Below are positions 44,746 through 56,607 of a DNA stretch of 64,000 nt, in pieces. Location of the stretch: contig JAIWNF010000024.1 of the NCBI GenBank assembly GCA_025093555.1, forward strand, positions 310,001 through 374,000, in the 5' to 3' direction. The position numbers and the translations under genes were made by a program. The notes beneath the pieces are model-generated. The model was not told the DNA's origin, did not search any database, and saw only the letters and a program-made list of their open reading frames with translations. This DNA is from Circinella umbellata (Eukaryota > Mucoromycota > Mucoromycetes > Mucorales > Lichtheimiaceae). Every line of letters begins with the position of its first letter. Position 1 is the stretch's first letter.

Positions 44746-46695
44746 TATCAAGATAGCGAATAATAATAATTATAATAAAATAACGGGGGTGTTGCTATGG
44801 CAGTTACTTTGGTATTTTGTGATGAAAGAAAAAAAAAAGATAAGGAAAAAGAAAAGAATAAAAAGAAAAGAAAATAGAAAGAGTGCGTTTTTAAATAAAG
44901 TTAGATTCCGTTGGCAACTCGTTACTTTTTTAGTAAAAAAAATGCCTTGGTCTTTGTTGTTACTATGGTTGTTGTTATTGTAGCGGTTGTGACAGTTATC
45001 GACGACTTTTAAAAAGGGAGACGTGAGGAAGAAGAAGGAAGGAGAAAAGAGGCAAATCAAAGCGTAGAAGTATTGAAAGTTTTGATCTTTAGAAGTGTAA
45101 CGAAGATGACCAAGTTGTTGTGGGACTAAGAATATAGTTTAAAATGAAGGTAGTAGATGGTCTTTTTTATTTTGCTTAAATGGCAAGAAGAAAAGAGGAT
45201 GTAGTGAAAATAGATGCCAAGTTAAAAAAAGAAACAGTAAACGGCTCCCTCTTTGTCTATTCACTCTCAAATGATTCAGTAATACGGAGTCCACTTAGTG
45301 AAAAAAAGCCAGTAGGCATAGAGCAATAAAGTAGAGTATCTGATTGCTTTGTAGACTCACAGTCACACACGACACAACACACATTTAATACTTGTGTTAC
45401 ACTCTCAAATTTGTTTTTTTTTTACATTCTTCAAGAGAGTTTCTTTTTATTACACGAGTCTTCTCAAGGAGACTTTATAGAAAGGCTTGTACTACCAGTA
45501 AAGCCCTAGACTTTATTTTTACCTCTTTGCTATTTACGATCAAATTTATAGTTGTACAATTTTCCTATAATTCTATTATAACTATCCATCTAACTGGGAA
45601 TTATACATAATAGCTCGTTATATTTTATCTGGTAAAACATTCATAATTAGTATATTAGTATTACTTTTCTCCTTTTTTACTTTGTTGTTTACTTGGAGCA
45701 GAAAGAAAAAATACCGGCTTGACTTGATCGTGCCTGAATCAAGAAAGAAAAAATGATAGAAACACCAAGGGCAATATAAACTTTTAAATACGCGTTATAT
45801 AAGCTCATTCATTAAAAGAAGCTATTCACTTTAATGGCATTTGCCCATATAAGGTATAGAGCCGTGTGTTCACTTCTCTTTTTTTGGTTGATTTTATTAT
45901 TTAAACACCCTCTTTTTTCCTTCTCACACTCCCTTCCTCCTCTTTTAAAAAGGCATTTAGCATGGAAAAGCATTTAAAGCATAAATATTGTCAAAGGAAT
46001 AAATCAAGAAAAAGACTAGGATAAATTTTATCTCTCTTTTTTTGTAAACCGTTTTTACCTGAAAGACCTTGATGCACAAACAGGTTTGATCTCCGCTACA
46101 ATAAGCGAAAAGAAGAGCCAAGGAATGCTGCATAAAATGCATAAAAGTACAACATTTAGGCTAATGGAATTTTTATTTTACTATTATGTTACTATGGTAG
46201 CACTGCAATATTTAATATTTCGTTACTACTTGTCAAGAAATAGTATCATTTTGACGATCACTATTTACTTTTTAAGTGCAACAGTTATTTTAACCTAAAA
46301 AGTATAAAACTTTGTAGTAAAATATACATTTTATGAGTCTTCAATATTTTACAATGCTTCTCATCACACGTGACTTTTTTGTTTTCTTTCTGCCTTGCAA
46401 TTCGTATGGTTTTTGTATATAATCTCTTTTAAACATCCAAGTAACAACAAACATACATTAAAAGCAACACAAAAAAACATGACTTCAGATACAGACAAAA
46501 GATTCATTTCTCTTTTTTCTCTTTAAAATAATAAAGCAAATTATTACTTTTCTTTTTTTGTCAACTATTTACTTTGGTACAGTAGTAGTTATTACTTAGT
46601 CTCTTTGTCTAGTCGGAATACTTTTCATAATAATAAAAGCATCAGAGGGGAACAACAATAATAGTAGTAACAATAAATCTCAGGTATTCTTTGCC

Positions 46696-46754
<59 letters not shown>

Positions 46755-49700
46755 TTCTATGTTTCTCATTTCACTCAATCGGCATGTTGTGTGACACGCA
46801 GGCATGTTTTGTTTTTAATTGTATATGATATATATTATATAATTTCTCTGTTTTTGATAAAATTACTAGCTTTGTTCATCGAAAATCTTCAATCATGACA
46901 GCTTTAAATAATTTAGCATAAATATTTCAGCTTCTGATACGAAAGATTAAATGTTTTCGAAAATGTTCATATCAATGAAGTGATGAGAAACATCGACTGT
47001 TAGTATATCAAAACTCGCGATTTTAGAAACCATTTTGAGTAGATTGCCACAATATAATATCGTTCTGAGAAATAAACTTAGAAAATGGACATTATCCGTT
47101 GATTTTGTAAGTAAAATTTGACTATTCGCTAAATAATAAACGAGAAATAGATCTGAAAATAACCCCTTCTTACTAAGTTAAGCTGTCTGAAGAAAACCTG
47201 ATTAAAAAAAAGCTCTGATTACCAGTGATGTGATACAGAAAGATATCATATCGGCATGTCTTTATTACGAGGAGACTATGTATGCTATTTTTAATAATCT
47301 TAAAGTTGATTTACTCTTGCGTAATCAAGAGCTGTTAAATATTTACAACAGTAATTGAAGACTCATCTTAAATTTCAAAAGGTTCGAGTTTCTTGAAAAC
47401 GTTTTTCAGCTTGTTCTTACTACGTAGTATTTACCGAGTTGATCTTGCAACTGATACTCTCTAGAAAAAAATAGTAGTGTAGGTTTGTACAAGTTATTCG
47501 AAAATAGAAGGTAAAAAAGATTGTTTATCAATGGCAGGTACAATTTAAATCTTTTCATCATCTCAATTTTTACTGTTGTCAAATTGTCGAGATGTCGCTT
47601 TATATATATTATAGTGTAATAGAAAAAAGGCAAAAGAAAAAAAAGAAACTACTGTAGTTATACGTAATACTGGTAAAAAAACATTTTGTACTACGTACAC
47701 ATATTCTTTAATATTCTTAAAGACGCTTTCAAAACATCTCAATTCTTCAAAGTGTTAGATGTGTTTTATAATACACTGTCAAAAGCAACTGTATGTTTTT
47801 GGCTTCTACAACAAGATATACGTATCTTTAAAAGAACAATTAACTTAAACGTTCGTCAAAAAATGTGATAGATAGTAGACAGTATTTTTATTTGTTTTGT
47901 TTTTTTGACCGATGATCATTTTTATACTTTGTGTAGCATCAGTGATGTCTACATCAGTTGATAACTTTCAAAATTTTCAAAGGAGATATCGATCGAACTC
48001 CGAGGACTCCTACCTTCATGTCAAAAGGATAATTGAAATTTGCTGACGACCAATGAATATTATTAATATTCTCGACAAGGTTCATTCTCCATTTTTTTTA
48101 ATTGGTGATAATAGAGTCCGTACTCACGTCTCGTTTTTGCGACATCGTTTTTATCTATATCATGCTGGTTTAAATGTATTCTTGTTTTCAAATCGTTCAA
48201 AACCCTACAGTTACGTACAAATTTAACTATCAACGGCGTTGTATTATTTTTGTTATATCAGCTTTTTTTTTTTTACTATGAGTATTTTTATTAAAGGTCG
48301 GCTTTAATATATACACGGCTATGATAATACGTACGAAAAAGTGATTTTTTATGATGTCACATCCTTTACTTTTCACTTTATTAACAAAGAGGTATTTCTC
48401 TTTAGTACCAATTAACATTAAGACACTGAAAATGGGTTGCGTACATTGTAATGGAATCATTGTTACTATGAGCAAGAAGCTTGAATAACAAAGGACAATG
48501 ATATCTTGGTACGTAATAAACAAAAAGATGTTAATATTTAACAAGATGGATAATGAAGTTTCACGATTGTACAACACACTAGTTATTGTAATTTATTCAA
48601 TAAATGACGGTTATTCATGCTCACAGAGTCATAATAAGTCTAATATTAAAACAAGTTTTCTTTTAGTTTTGTCATATTATTATGACGGCACGATGACTTC
48701 AAGTATATTTCTCACACGGTTATACGTTATAACAACAATATTTTTCTTTTAGTATAATATATACCGCTTTTCTTTTCCTAGTTCATTCTATATCAAAAAA
48801 TAAATATATAAAAAGGAATACGTAATGAAATTTGAATTGATGGAATATAGCAACAACAAGACAAAAATATCAAAATACTATGATAATCATTAATATACAT
48901 ATGTATTAATCATGTATTTAATATAGTTTATACATCATATGATGTACTAGTCTCTACGTACCAGTAATCTTTTTTTTGCTCCTTGAAAACTCGTTTTGTT
49001 ATGCATAACTTATTTACAGCTATTATGCAGTGCGTTGCTGTACCCTTTAGAAAAACGTATGAAAAATGTATATATAAAACGTGCTTTTATCCATGGAGAG
49101 AAATTATACTCATTTTCAGCCCAAAATTTTATTTCACCAGGTAAAAATGAACCGCGTGCGTGAGACGAAGTGTAAAAAATTATTTGGCTAATAACCCGAT
49201 GGGTTGAAGATGGTTGATAAAAAAAAAGGAGATTATCCTAACTAATTGTAGGTTTAAACGTTTCAAATTGATGACTCCCCTTCCTCCTCTCTCTCTTTCT
49301 TTATTTTACTATCAAAAGAAGATAAGCTATTAACTTGAGTTATTTTTTTTACAGAAAAAAAAATGTCAGAGAGAATCCAAACTATTACGTAGTGCCATGT
49401 TTTGTAATTATTTAAAACACGTGGCACGGGACAATAGCAAATTATTATTAGTTTAATAAAAGCAGGTGGGAGAAGTGAAATGATCTTGAAAAAATTTAAA
49501 ACAGCAAGAATGACGTTATGAAAAGGTTTCTTTTTTTTTTTCAATGGTTACACCAACATTGTGTGAGAACGCTGGGTTTTTTCATAACGCATTGTTTTTT
49601 CTGCAAAGACTTCGACCTTTATACACCACTTTTGTTTTTCCTCTCACTTTTCTCTTTTATAATTTAAAACAATTCAACTTTTTTTTTTTTTGGTTCTCTT

Positions 49701-49756
49701 TTAAAACACTAAAGCCCCCCCATATTTTGTATAAACGAAAAAAAAAAGGGAGTGTA
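44746..49756. other. 5-kb non-coding region between divergent PAK and sestrin genes
   Basis: The longest gene-free stretch outside the transposon. AT-rich with many stops in all frames, a (CT)26 tract at 46701-46752, T/C-rich promoter-like DNA before the sestrin ATG (49600-49756), and scattered TACGTA motifs. No tRNA, transposase or protein-like ORF was recognised. Confidence 0.5.
46701..46752 (+). repeat. (CT)26 microsatellite
   Basis: Uninterrupted CT dinucleotide run of 52 nt in the PAK-sestrin intergenic region. No second repeat type lies adjacent. Confidence 0.95.
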
Positions 49757-51147
49757 ATGAACCACGATCAGCAGCGACAAGCTCTTGCAAGTGGTTCTTC
49801 AATAGCATCTACTGAAGAATTAGGTAATACAACATAGAATTCAAGAAAACTAGAAAATAAGACTAATAATAATAATGTGGGGGGTGTGGGTATATTATTA
49901 TATAGAAGCAGCACGCGATGTACGAGCACTTCAGCTTCAAGCTTCTCGACTTCGTGTAGCATTATTCAAAAACCTTCAAGTGGAATCAATTGATGATCGT
50001 CAAGCAGCTTTAGAAAAAATTATTCAAGTAGTTAAATCATACCTTCGCGTCGCTCGTTCGCCGTTTTTCTCTTCTTCGACTTATTCATCCTCTAATAATG
50101 CTACAAATAATAGTATGGATGTCCCTTTAACCCCTTTATTAGCATCTTCAGCATCGCATCATCATCGTATTCCAGTTGTAGCCACCATTAATGATAATAA
50201 TTCTGAAGCAACAGATCATTACCATCATGGTTCTGGAACAACGGCAACAGTAGCAGCAACAACTGCACTTGAATCAATTCCATATGACGATAAAGCTACT
50301 AGTGATGAATCTATGACCGATGAACAATTACGTTATTTTTTATTGACAATGCTTCGATTGGCTCATACATGTCCTTTTAGTGATGTACGACATACTTTTA
50401 CTGACTTTTTACAAAAAACAGCGGTAAGTTGAACTATTTTTTTTTCACTATTTTTTTTTTATTCATGTATAATAAAAACGCTAAAAAAAAAGATAAAGAA
50501 AAAAAAAACTGATGATCATGAGATATATATCTCTTTCTGTGTTTGTGTTTTGTGTATATGTGCGTTGTTAATGTATGCGCGTATGGGGGTGTGGGGTTTA
50601 TTTGTTGGATTGGGGTCCATGGGTATACACAATTTTTATTTGTTTGCTGGTTTCAATTAGGATTCGCGCGTCATGTTTGCCCCCCAAGCAAGCCATCTGT
50701 CACCTTCTATTTTTATACCACTTAAAGATATTTTCTCACTCGAATCCTCAGCATCTTACAAAACTTTTATATCTTACCCACGACCAGAGCATTTATCCAT
50801 ATCACCTTGGTCGCAGGATACAGATGATGAACAACAACAACAAAGTGATAGTACTACCAATAGTAGTTTCAAGAAAAGATCAGACAGTAGCAGCAATAAT
50901 AATAATAATAATAATACCACCAAAATATGTTCAACAGGCGGAAGACCTTCCGACGAATATGTTAGACAAATGATGACCAAGACATTTATTGATGAAGGAC
51001 GATTGGGTAATTTATTTCGAGTCATGTCATTTTTTCCAACCTTTTACGAAATTTATACAACAACTTTCAATCAAATCCTAAAGTCTTCACTTGGTCCAGT
51101 GTCCCGAACCTGGAAATGTTACCTGGGTATTTTGGTACATATGACGT

Positions 51148-51187
<40 letters not shown>

Positions 51188-53144
51188 GGGGTGAAAAAAG
51201 AAAAAGGAAATGTATATTTTGCATTATGAAAAAAAAAAAAGAGGGGGGAGATGGGGGCATGATAAATTTTGGTTTTTTGATTTGATGTGTTATAATATGA
51301 ATTTGGGTTGGCGAACACAGTCTCACACATGTAATATATGTTATTTATATTAACGTCTGTGTGTTTTGTGTTTACTTTATTATTATTTATGTATATATGC
51401 GTAAAACTTTCAACCCAAAAATTGTTGTTATGCATACAACTTCATTCATTATTAGGCGGCAGCAGAGCATAAATGTCAATATTTGGTATCCCTGCTTCAA
51501 CTGGAATTTTTACAAAGTGGAGGTGATCCAAGATGGCTGAAAGGAATTAATCGCTGTCCTATCAAGTTGCGACGAATCAGTCGATTAGTATTGAAATTAG
51601 CAAGACAACCATGGCGATTAACTTCAAATGATTTGATGGATTTAGTACGACGACCAGGTGCTGTAGTACGTGAAACATGGAGTAAAGGTGAACTGGTACA
51701 AGCTATCGTTGTTATTTCTACTTTTCTTGGTTTAAGTAGTTTTGTACTTGGTTGTGGCATTTCTCCTGAATTGGATATGCGAGGTGGGTTTTATGTTCAT
51801 GGTGGCCGACAAGGTGAATATTTGGAAGGTGTTGAACATGAACTGGATGAATGGGTCCCTTTATCTCCCTCAAATGATGTAGTACGAGCAGCAGCTTCAA
51901 CAGCAACTGGTTGGCATGATAGTAATATTACCTTTGATGATTCAAGAAGAACTTCTGTTACGGATAATAATAATAGTCATGATCAACCTTTTTCATCGGA
52001 TAATGGTGCTGGATTGGGTGTATCAGTAGATGATGATAATGATGTTATAGAACATCAACAGCTGCAACAACAACAACAACGGAATGGTGCCGATGAAGAT
52101 GAAGGTATGGGAGAAACCCCCGGTCCAGGTGGGGTAGCACAAACAAATAGCGTTGTAAATAAGCTCAAGTCACATCATACGGGAGGATCACCTTTAAAAA
52201 ATGTGCTCCTGGAGAGTTTGGAAAAATTGAATTTGTCAAATAATAATGAAAGACAACAGCAGCTGGCTGCTAGTGATGATCAAAATGATTATGATCAAGG
52301 TAGGGCTTATCTTTTTTTTTTTCGTTGTCAGGGGATACATGTATACAGTAATTTTCTATTTCTTACAAATATTATGTCTGATATTTAATTATTGTAATAG
52401 AAAATAATAATAATGATGTTACTACAACAAATACTACTATGACTACTAGTGAAGATGATAATTCTATATTGTCAGAACAACAAGAGCCAGCAAAATGGAC
52501 ATTTAATCAACTGTATGAAGATTTAAATCGATTCACTGATACCCAAGCAGCAGAGGAGTTTAATCATAATATGGAAGAAGAACCAGTACAAACAGAACAA
52601 GTCATGTCTGAAGAATATTGCTGGGAAGATCTTGGATGTGATTTAGTAAATCAATTTTTACCAGAACTTGGTGATGGACTTGATGAAGAATTCAATGAAG
52701 CACTTAGTATCACTGATTGGACGTAAGTTTATCTCCTCTCTCTCTCTCTCTCTTTCTCATTTATTCTGTTTTCATTTTGATAGTTAAGCAAACAAATAAT
52801 AAACCAATAAAATTATATATATATGTAGTATATTTCATCATACCTCAGACTCTAATATAGATACTGGACCATTGCGACGAGCCATGTGGTACTATACACA
52901 GAAAATACTTGGATTGATCAAAGAAGATTATGATTATGAAGATGTATCTATCTATTTGAGCCAAAGAAATAAGGAATATATCAAAAAGGTCTGTCAAAGA
53001 CCCTATGAAATTTCATATAGCGATTGGAACAATATCGGATTATCTTTACGACCAGAAGAAAAATGCCATGTTAATCTCTTGATTGCATCTGCTAAAAAAC
53101 AAGCTCTCTTTTCTTATGCATTGGCAGCTGTGGATCAAGTATAA
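49757..53144 (+). CDS. Sestrin-like stress/leucine-sensing protein
   Basis: Sestrins inhibit TORC1 through GATOR2 and have an alkylhydroperoxidase-like fold. Exons 49757-49823, 49906-50423, 50661-51134, 51456-52299, 52401-52722 and 52829-53144 join to exactly 846 residues. Seen: N-terminal helical part (QLRYFLLTMLRLAHTCPFSD, DEYVRQMMTKTFIDEGRLGN), oxidoreductase-type centre LAAAEHKCQYLVSLL (Cys360, Tyr362), GGDPRWL, LVQAIVVISTFLGLSSFVLGCGISPE, then Asn/Gln-rich inserts absent from the shorter animal proteins, and a C-terminal leucine-sensor domain (YCWEDLGCDLVNQFLPELG; DTGPLRRAMWYY; EEKCHVNLLIASAKKQ). Candidate leucine contacts Thr739, Thr742, Thr754, Arg758, Trp808 and Glu819 align with human Sestrin2 residues I recall. 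Family assignment is confident; function in fungi is inferred. Confidence 0.9.
51151..51184 (+). repeat. (GT)17 microsatellite just inside sestrin intron 3
   Basis: Starts 16 nt after the GTACAT 5' splice site of the intron at 51135. The run itself offers many GT dinucleotides next to the true donor. Confidence 0.95.
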
Positions 53145-53638
53145 AAATTAAGAAAAAAAAAACATACTTTTATTGCTCGACTTTTTTATTTACCTCCAAT
53201 CTCCCTTCTTTTTCTTTCTTTCTTTCTTTCAAAACAACAAAAAAAAAAGAACGACTCCATTTATATATCTTGTTTTACTTCAAAACATATCAACTCCTCC
53301 TCACCTACATACATCTTTTCGAAAAAAAAAAGAAACATCGCATATAACTAATCATTTACCATCTTCCTCTCTTACAACACACATCTATTTATATAATTCC
53401 TCACAACCCAGAAAAAAAAAAGTAAAATAAAGTATAATAAGTAACATGCTTTTGTCTCTCTCTATCTACATCTTTTCTTTTTCCAACAATATAACGCTTG
53501 AAAGGGAAAAGGTTTTTTTTTAGAAAAAGGACGCAGGCTAGGCTTTTTAAATCTTGACAAGAACATGCAAGGTTTTTTTTTTTGCGGGAGCCTCTGGCTG
53601 ATCTCCAAACACCCTTCTGTGCCTTGAAATAAAAAATC
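53145..53638. other. Convergent 3' spacer after sestrin
   Basis: 494 bp, T/C- then A-rich, no credible gene. Short (TTTC)n near 53212-53230. Confidence 0.5.
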
Positions 53639-55761
53639 TTAATTTAGGGAGTCCGTTGGGTGATTTGCACAATTGCCAAATTTCGGCACTGATTCTGGGT
53701 TTATATCTAGCAAAAAATTTGGGGAGTCCGTTGGGCATGCTCTAACTTCAACAAATCCTAAGGATGGTCCATAATAGAGTCCATCTAAGCTGGTGATTAT
53801 ACTGTCGGGACGCTGCTTTGTTATAAATCCGTTTTTTGATTCTTCATTTGTAACACTCGTCCTATTTATAAGCATTGAATATAATGAATATCATTTGAAT
53901 AACAAACCAATCAAGTACACTTACCATCTAAACAAAATGCCTTTATCTGGATCATCAAATAATCCAGACAGTATAGGAGCAATGTATCTTTGGCATAACT
54001 CAAATTCTAGGACATCCTCCTTAACATCTTGATTGGGCAACTTTTCAATCCTATAAAGAACGAAAATTATTTAAAACTTTTATTCTTCCTCACCAATATT
54101 AAATAAATAAAAATCAAATTACTTACAGTTTGGCCACACATTTCAAAAGCTTGTTAAGATTCCTTGGAAGGCGTAATAATGGACATGCTGGTGCTTGTTG
54201 ATGATTTGATGACTGCTGTTCTGGTAATGTTGAGGAAGTAGGAGTGGCAAGGGTAGTCACACTAATATTAGTACTAATGAGTGGTGCGGTTATTGTTGCT
54301 GTTATCGATAATGGGGATGGTGTAAATCCTAATGTGTATGCTTGAACAATGCCTTCTTCTCTTGTGATGATACCATTTTTGACATTCTACAGAAAGAAAA
54401 AAGTCATTAATATCTTTCATTATTCTTTTATCTCATATGCATGATAATCTACCTTGATTAAACTTGTAATAGTATCAATGTTGTTGATACACGTGCGACT
54501 GTATTTTCTGATGCTGAAACGCTTGCATTGGTCATCGAAAATATCCTTTAATTTTTCTTCTGTAAAAACCCCAATCAAATCTGGATGCCATTTTTCTCGT
54601 TGCATAAGAAAAATTGATGACAAAGCCCTGAGATGAACTGGTGTTAGCAATCCTATTTTTTTTTCTGATATATATATATCTTTGCTATATACTTACAATA
54701 TGTGTGAGACGTTTGATTCAATATTGATGGTATCGAAGTTATTACTAGCGATCAATTGGAAGGTGTAGAAAGCCAAAGATACGTCAAATTGATTGATATT
54801 GTATCTGTTATTGGTCGAGGGAAGGACAATATCATTATTATTGGGTTCAGGCAATGTTGTACTTTGCTCAGAAGAGCTAGAATCCTCAGGCTTATCAAGT
54901 GTTTCCATGGGGTATTGTTGTGTTCTTGTTGTACCTTTTTTTTTGTTCATGGCTGTGGACATCAAAAACAATAGTTAGAGGCGAGTGTATGAGGATTATT
55001 ATTGATTGATAAATAATAGATAATCTATCTACTCACCTTGCTTCTTGTTGCATTAATTGTAAAAGAAGCTTTGCACTTGAGGAGCTCATGCTTCTTAAAA
55101 TCGTAAAGGCTTGAATCGCATACTCATCTTTTGTTAATTTCTATAGATAATAAACTGGTCATTACTATTGCTTTTATCATAATCATTTAAAAGCTTCCAT
55201 TATTAACTTACGATTTCTTGAATCATCTTTTCAATTGACTGCCACGTGTAGAGGGTGTTTTTGATAGCAATTCTAAAATTTAAAAGTATGAGCCGTTATT
55301 GTTTTAAGCTATTTTTTTTTATGTGCTAAATGGAATGCATACTTTGGACATCGTGTCTTTCCCTTTTTCGAATGAGAATTCCACGCTTTTTGATATCTGC
55401 TTTTCCAAAGTGAAAAAAGATCGGCTACTGAATTACTGTTGGTAGAAGAAGTCCAAATCACAATGTTATTCTTGTTTTCTTCAATAAACTGATCGAATTC
55501 AGGTTCATGGTTACTAGCAATATATGCTTGAAGCTCTTTTAAGCCAAGATAACTAGCCCTGATGGTTACTATAGAAAGAGACAGCGAGTTAAAGAAACTT
55601 TGTAGATAATAAAGAATTTCAAACGCAGAACACCGTACAAAAGTAAAACTGCAACTTATTCTTATTACTTTTACACTCATTTCACCAGGCCAACTTTCAT
55701 TGTTCTGTATTAAACTATGAAATGATGGGGATAAAACCAGACACTTGCATCGTATAGGCAT
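53639..55761 (-). CDS. Uncharacterised multi-exon protein, family not recognised
   Basis: About six exons from a probable ATG at 55761 (MPIRCKCLVLSPSF) to a TAA at 53639. Seen: a first exon with Cys/Ser-rich then helical sequence (ASYLGLKELQAYIASNH…), basic KKGKTRCPKY, short exons with FTILRSMSSSSAKLLLQLMQ, a Ser/Glu-rich linker, MQREKWHPDLIGVFTEEK, a Thr/Ser/Pro-rich linker, and a C-terminal domain LFDDPDKGIFF…RPDSIITSLDGLYYGPSLGFVEVRA. The D/E-x-x then E-V-R spacing near the end faintly recalls nuclease-like folds; I would not assign that. It resembles uncharacterised Mucorales proteins in which this domain continues, so the end here may be truncated. Start codon uncertain. Confidence 0.5.
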
Positions 55762-56607
55762 TCTCTTTGTAGGAAATTCTCTTTGTGGGAAAAATATAAA
55801 ATGCAAAGCTCCTGCCTGCTTAATACATGAATCGCTAGGCTAGCGGGCTTGTCTCAAAAGCTCAGATATTCACGTTATTCTTCAGTATTCCTGTTTCTAG
55901 CAAACTAGTTGACTGCTGAATACCGTTGCCTAGGTATTAATATTATTTCTAAGCTCCTCAACCATTTTCTCACTCAATAATAGCACAAAGATAAGTATTA
56001 ATAAGTCTGCTGTATTTCTTGTTCCTAGTCCTGATGGCGAAGTTTCTCTCCATCTTTAAAAATTTCTATCTGTAATATAATGTCCTCATATGCAGCTCAT
56101 ACCTTGAGCATCTCTCTTAGAACGGAGTTGGTTTTTTTTTTTTTTTTTTTTGGCAATGATTATTATTATTTAATAAACCAACAAACAGGGGATCTTTCTC
56201 CAAAAAGAAAAAGAAAAAAAGTGGAAAAAGTAATACAATTTCTCTTTTCATTTTAATTAGTGAAAGATGGGATCCAGACCAATGTACTTTATTGTTGATA
56301 TGATATTTTGTTGCCATGGTTAAATAATTAACAAAATTTCTTTGTGTGACCTTTATGAAATTGGGTACCTATTTATAGTAACTTCTCACTTTTACACGTT
56401 GTTACTCAATTCGTTTGTTTTGGGTTTATACATTTATATTCTCTTTTTTGTTTCTGAACACAGTTCTCTACTTCTTCTTTCTCTCTACCCATTCCTTTTT
56501 TCATCCCGTTCTTTTTTTTTTTTTCTTTTTTCTTTTTTAAATAAGTTCGAGTCCTTCCTTCATTTATTTTGAAAAAAAAAAAAAAAGATATAAATATTTA
56601 TATAATC
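55762..56607. other. Intergenic region between divergent genes
   Basis: 846 bp. T-run at about 56132-56150, pyrimidine-rich promoter-type sequence at 56450-56560, and an A-run directly before the downstream gene. No gene recognised. Confidence 0.5.

Noticed and set aside
49544..49837. Longer sestrin start from an upstream ATG at 49544
   Set aside because: The extension crosses T-runs and a promoter-like pyrimidine tract; the ATG at 49757 opens a protein-like exon that splices in frame.
50774..51025. Minus-strand Leu-rich open frame within sestrin exon 3
   Set aside because: Antisense of Gln/Asn/Ser-rich sestrin coding sequence.
51067..51435. Minus-strand open frame with (TH)n repeat
   Set aside because: It is the GT microsatellite of sestrin intron 3 read on the other strand.
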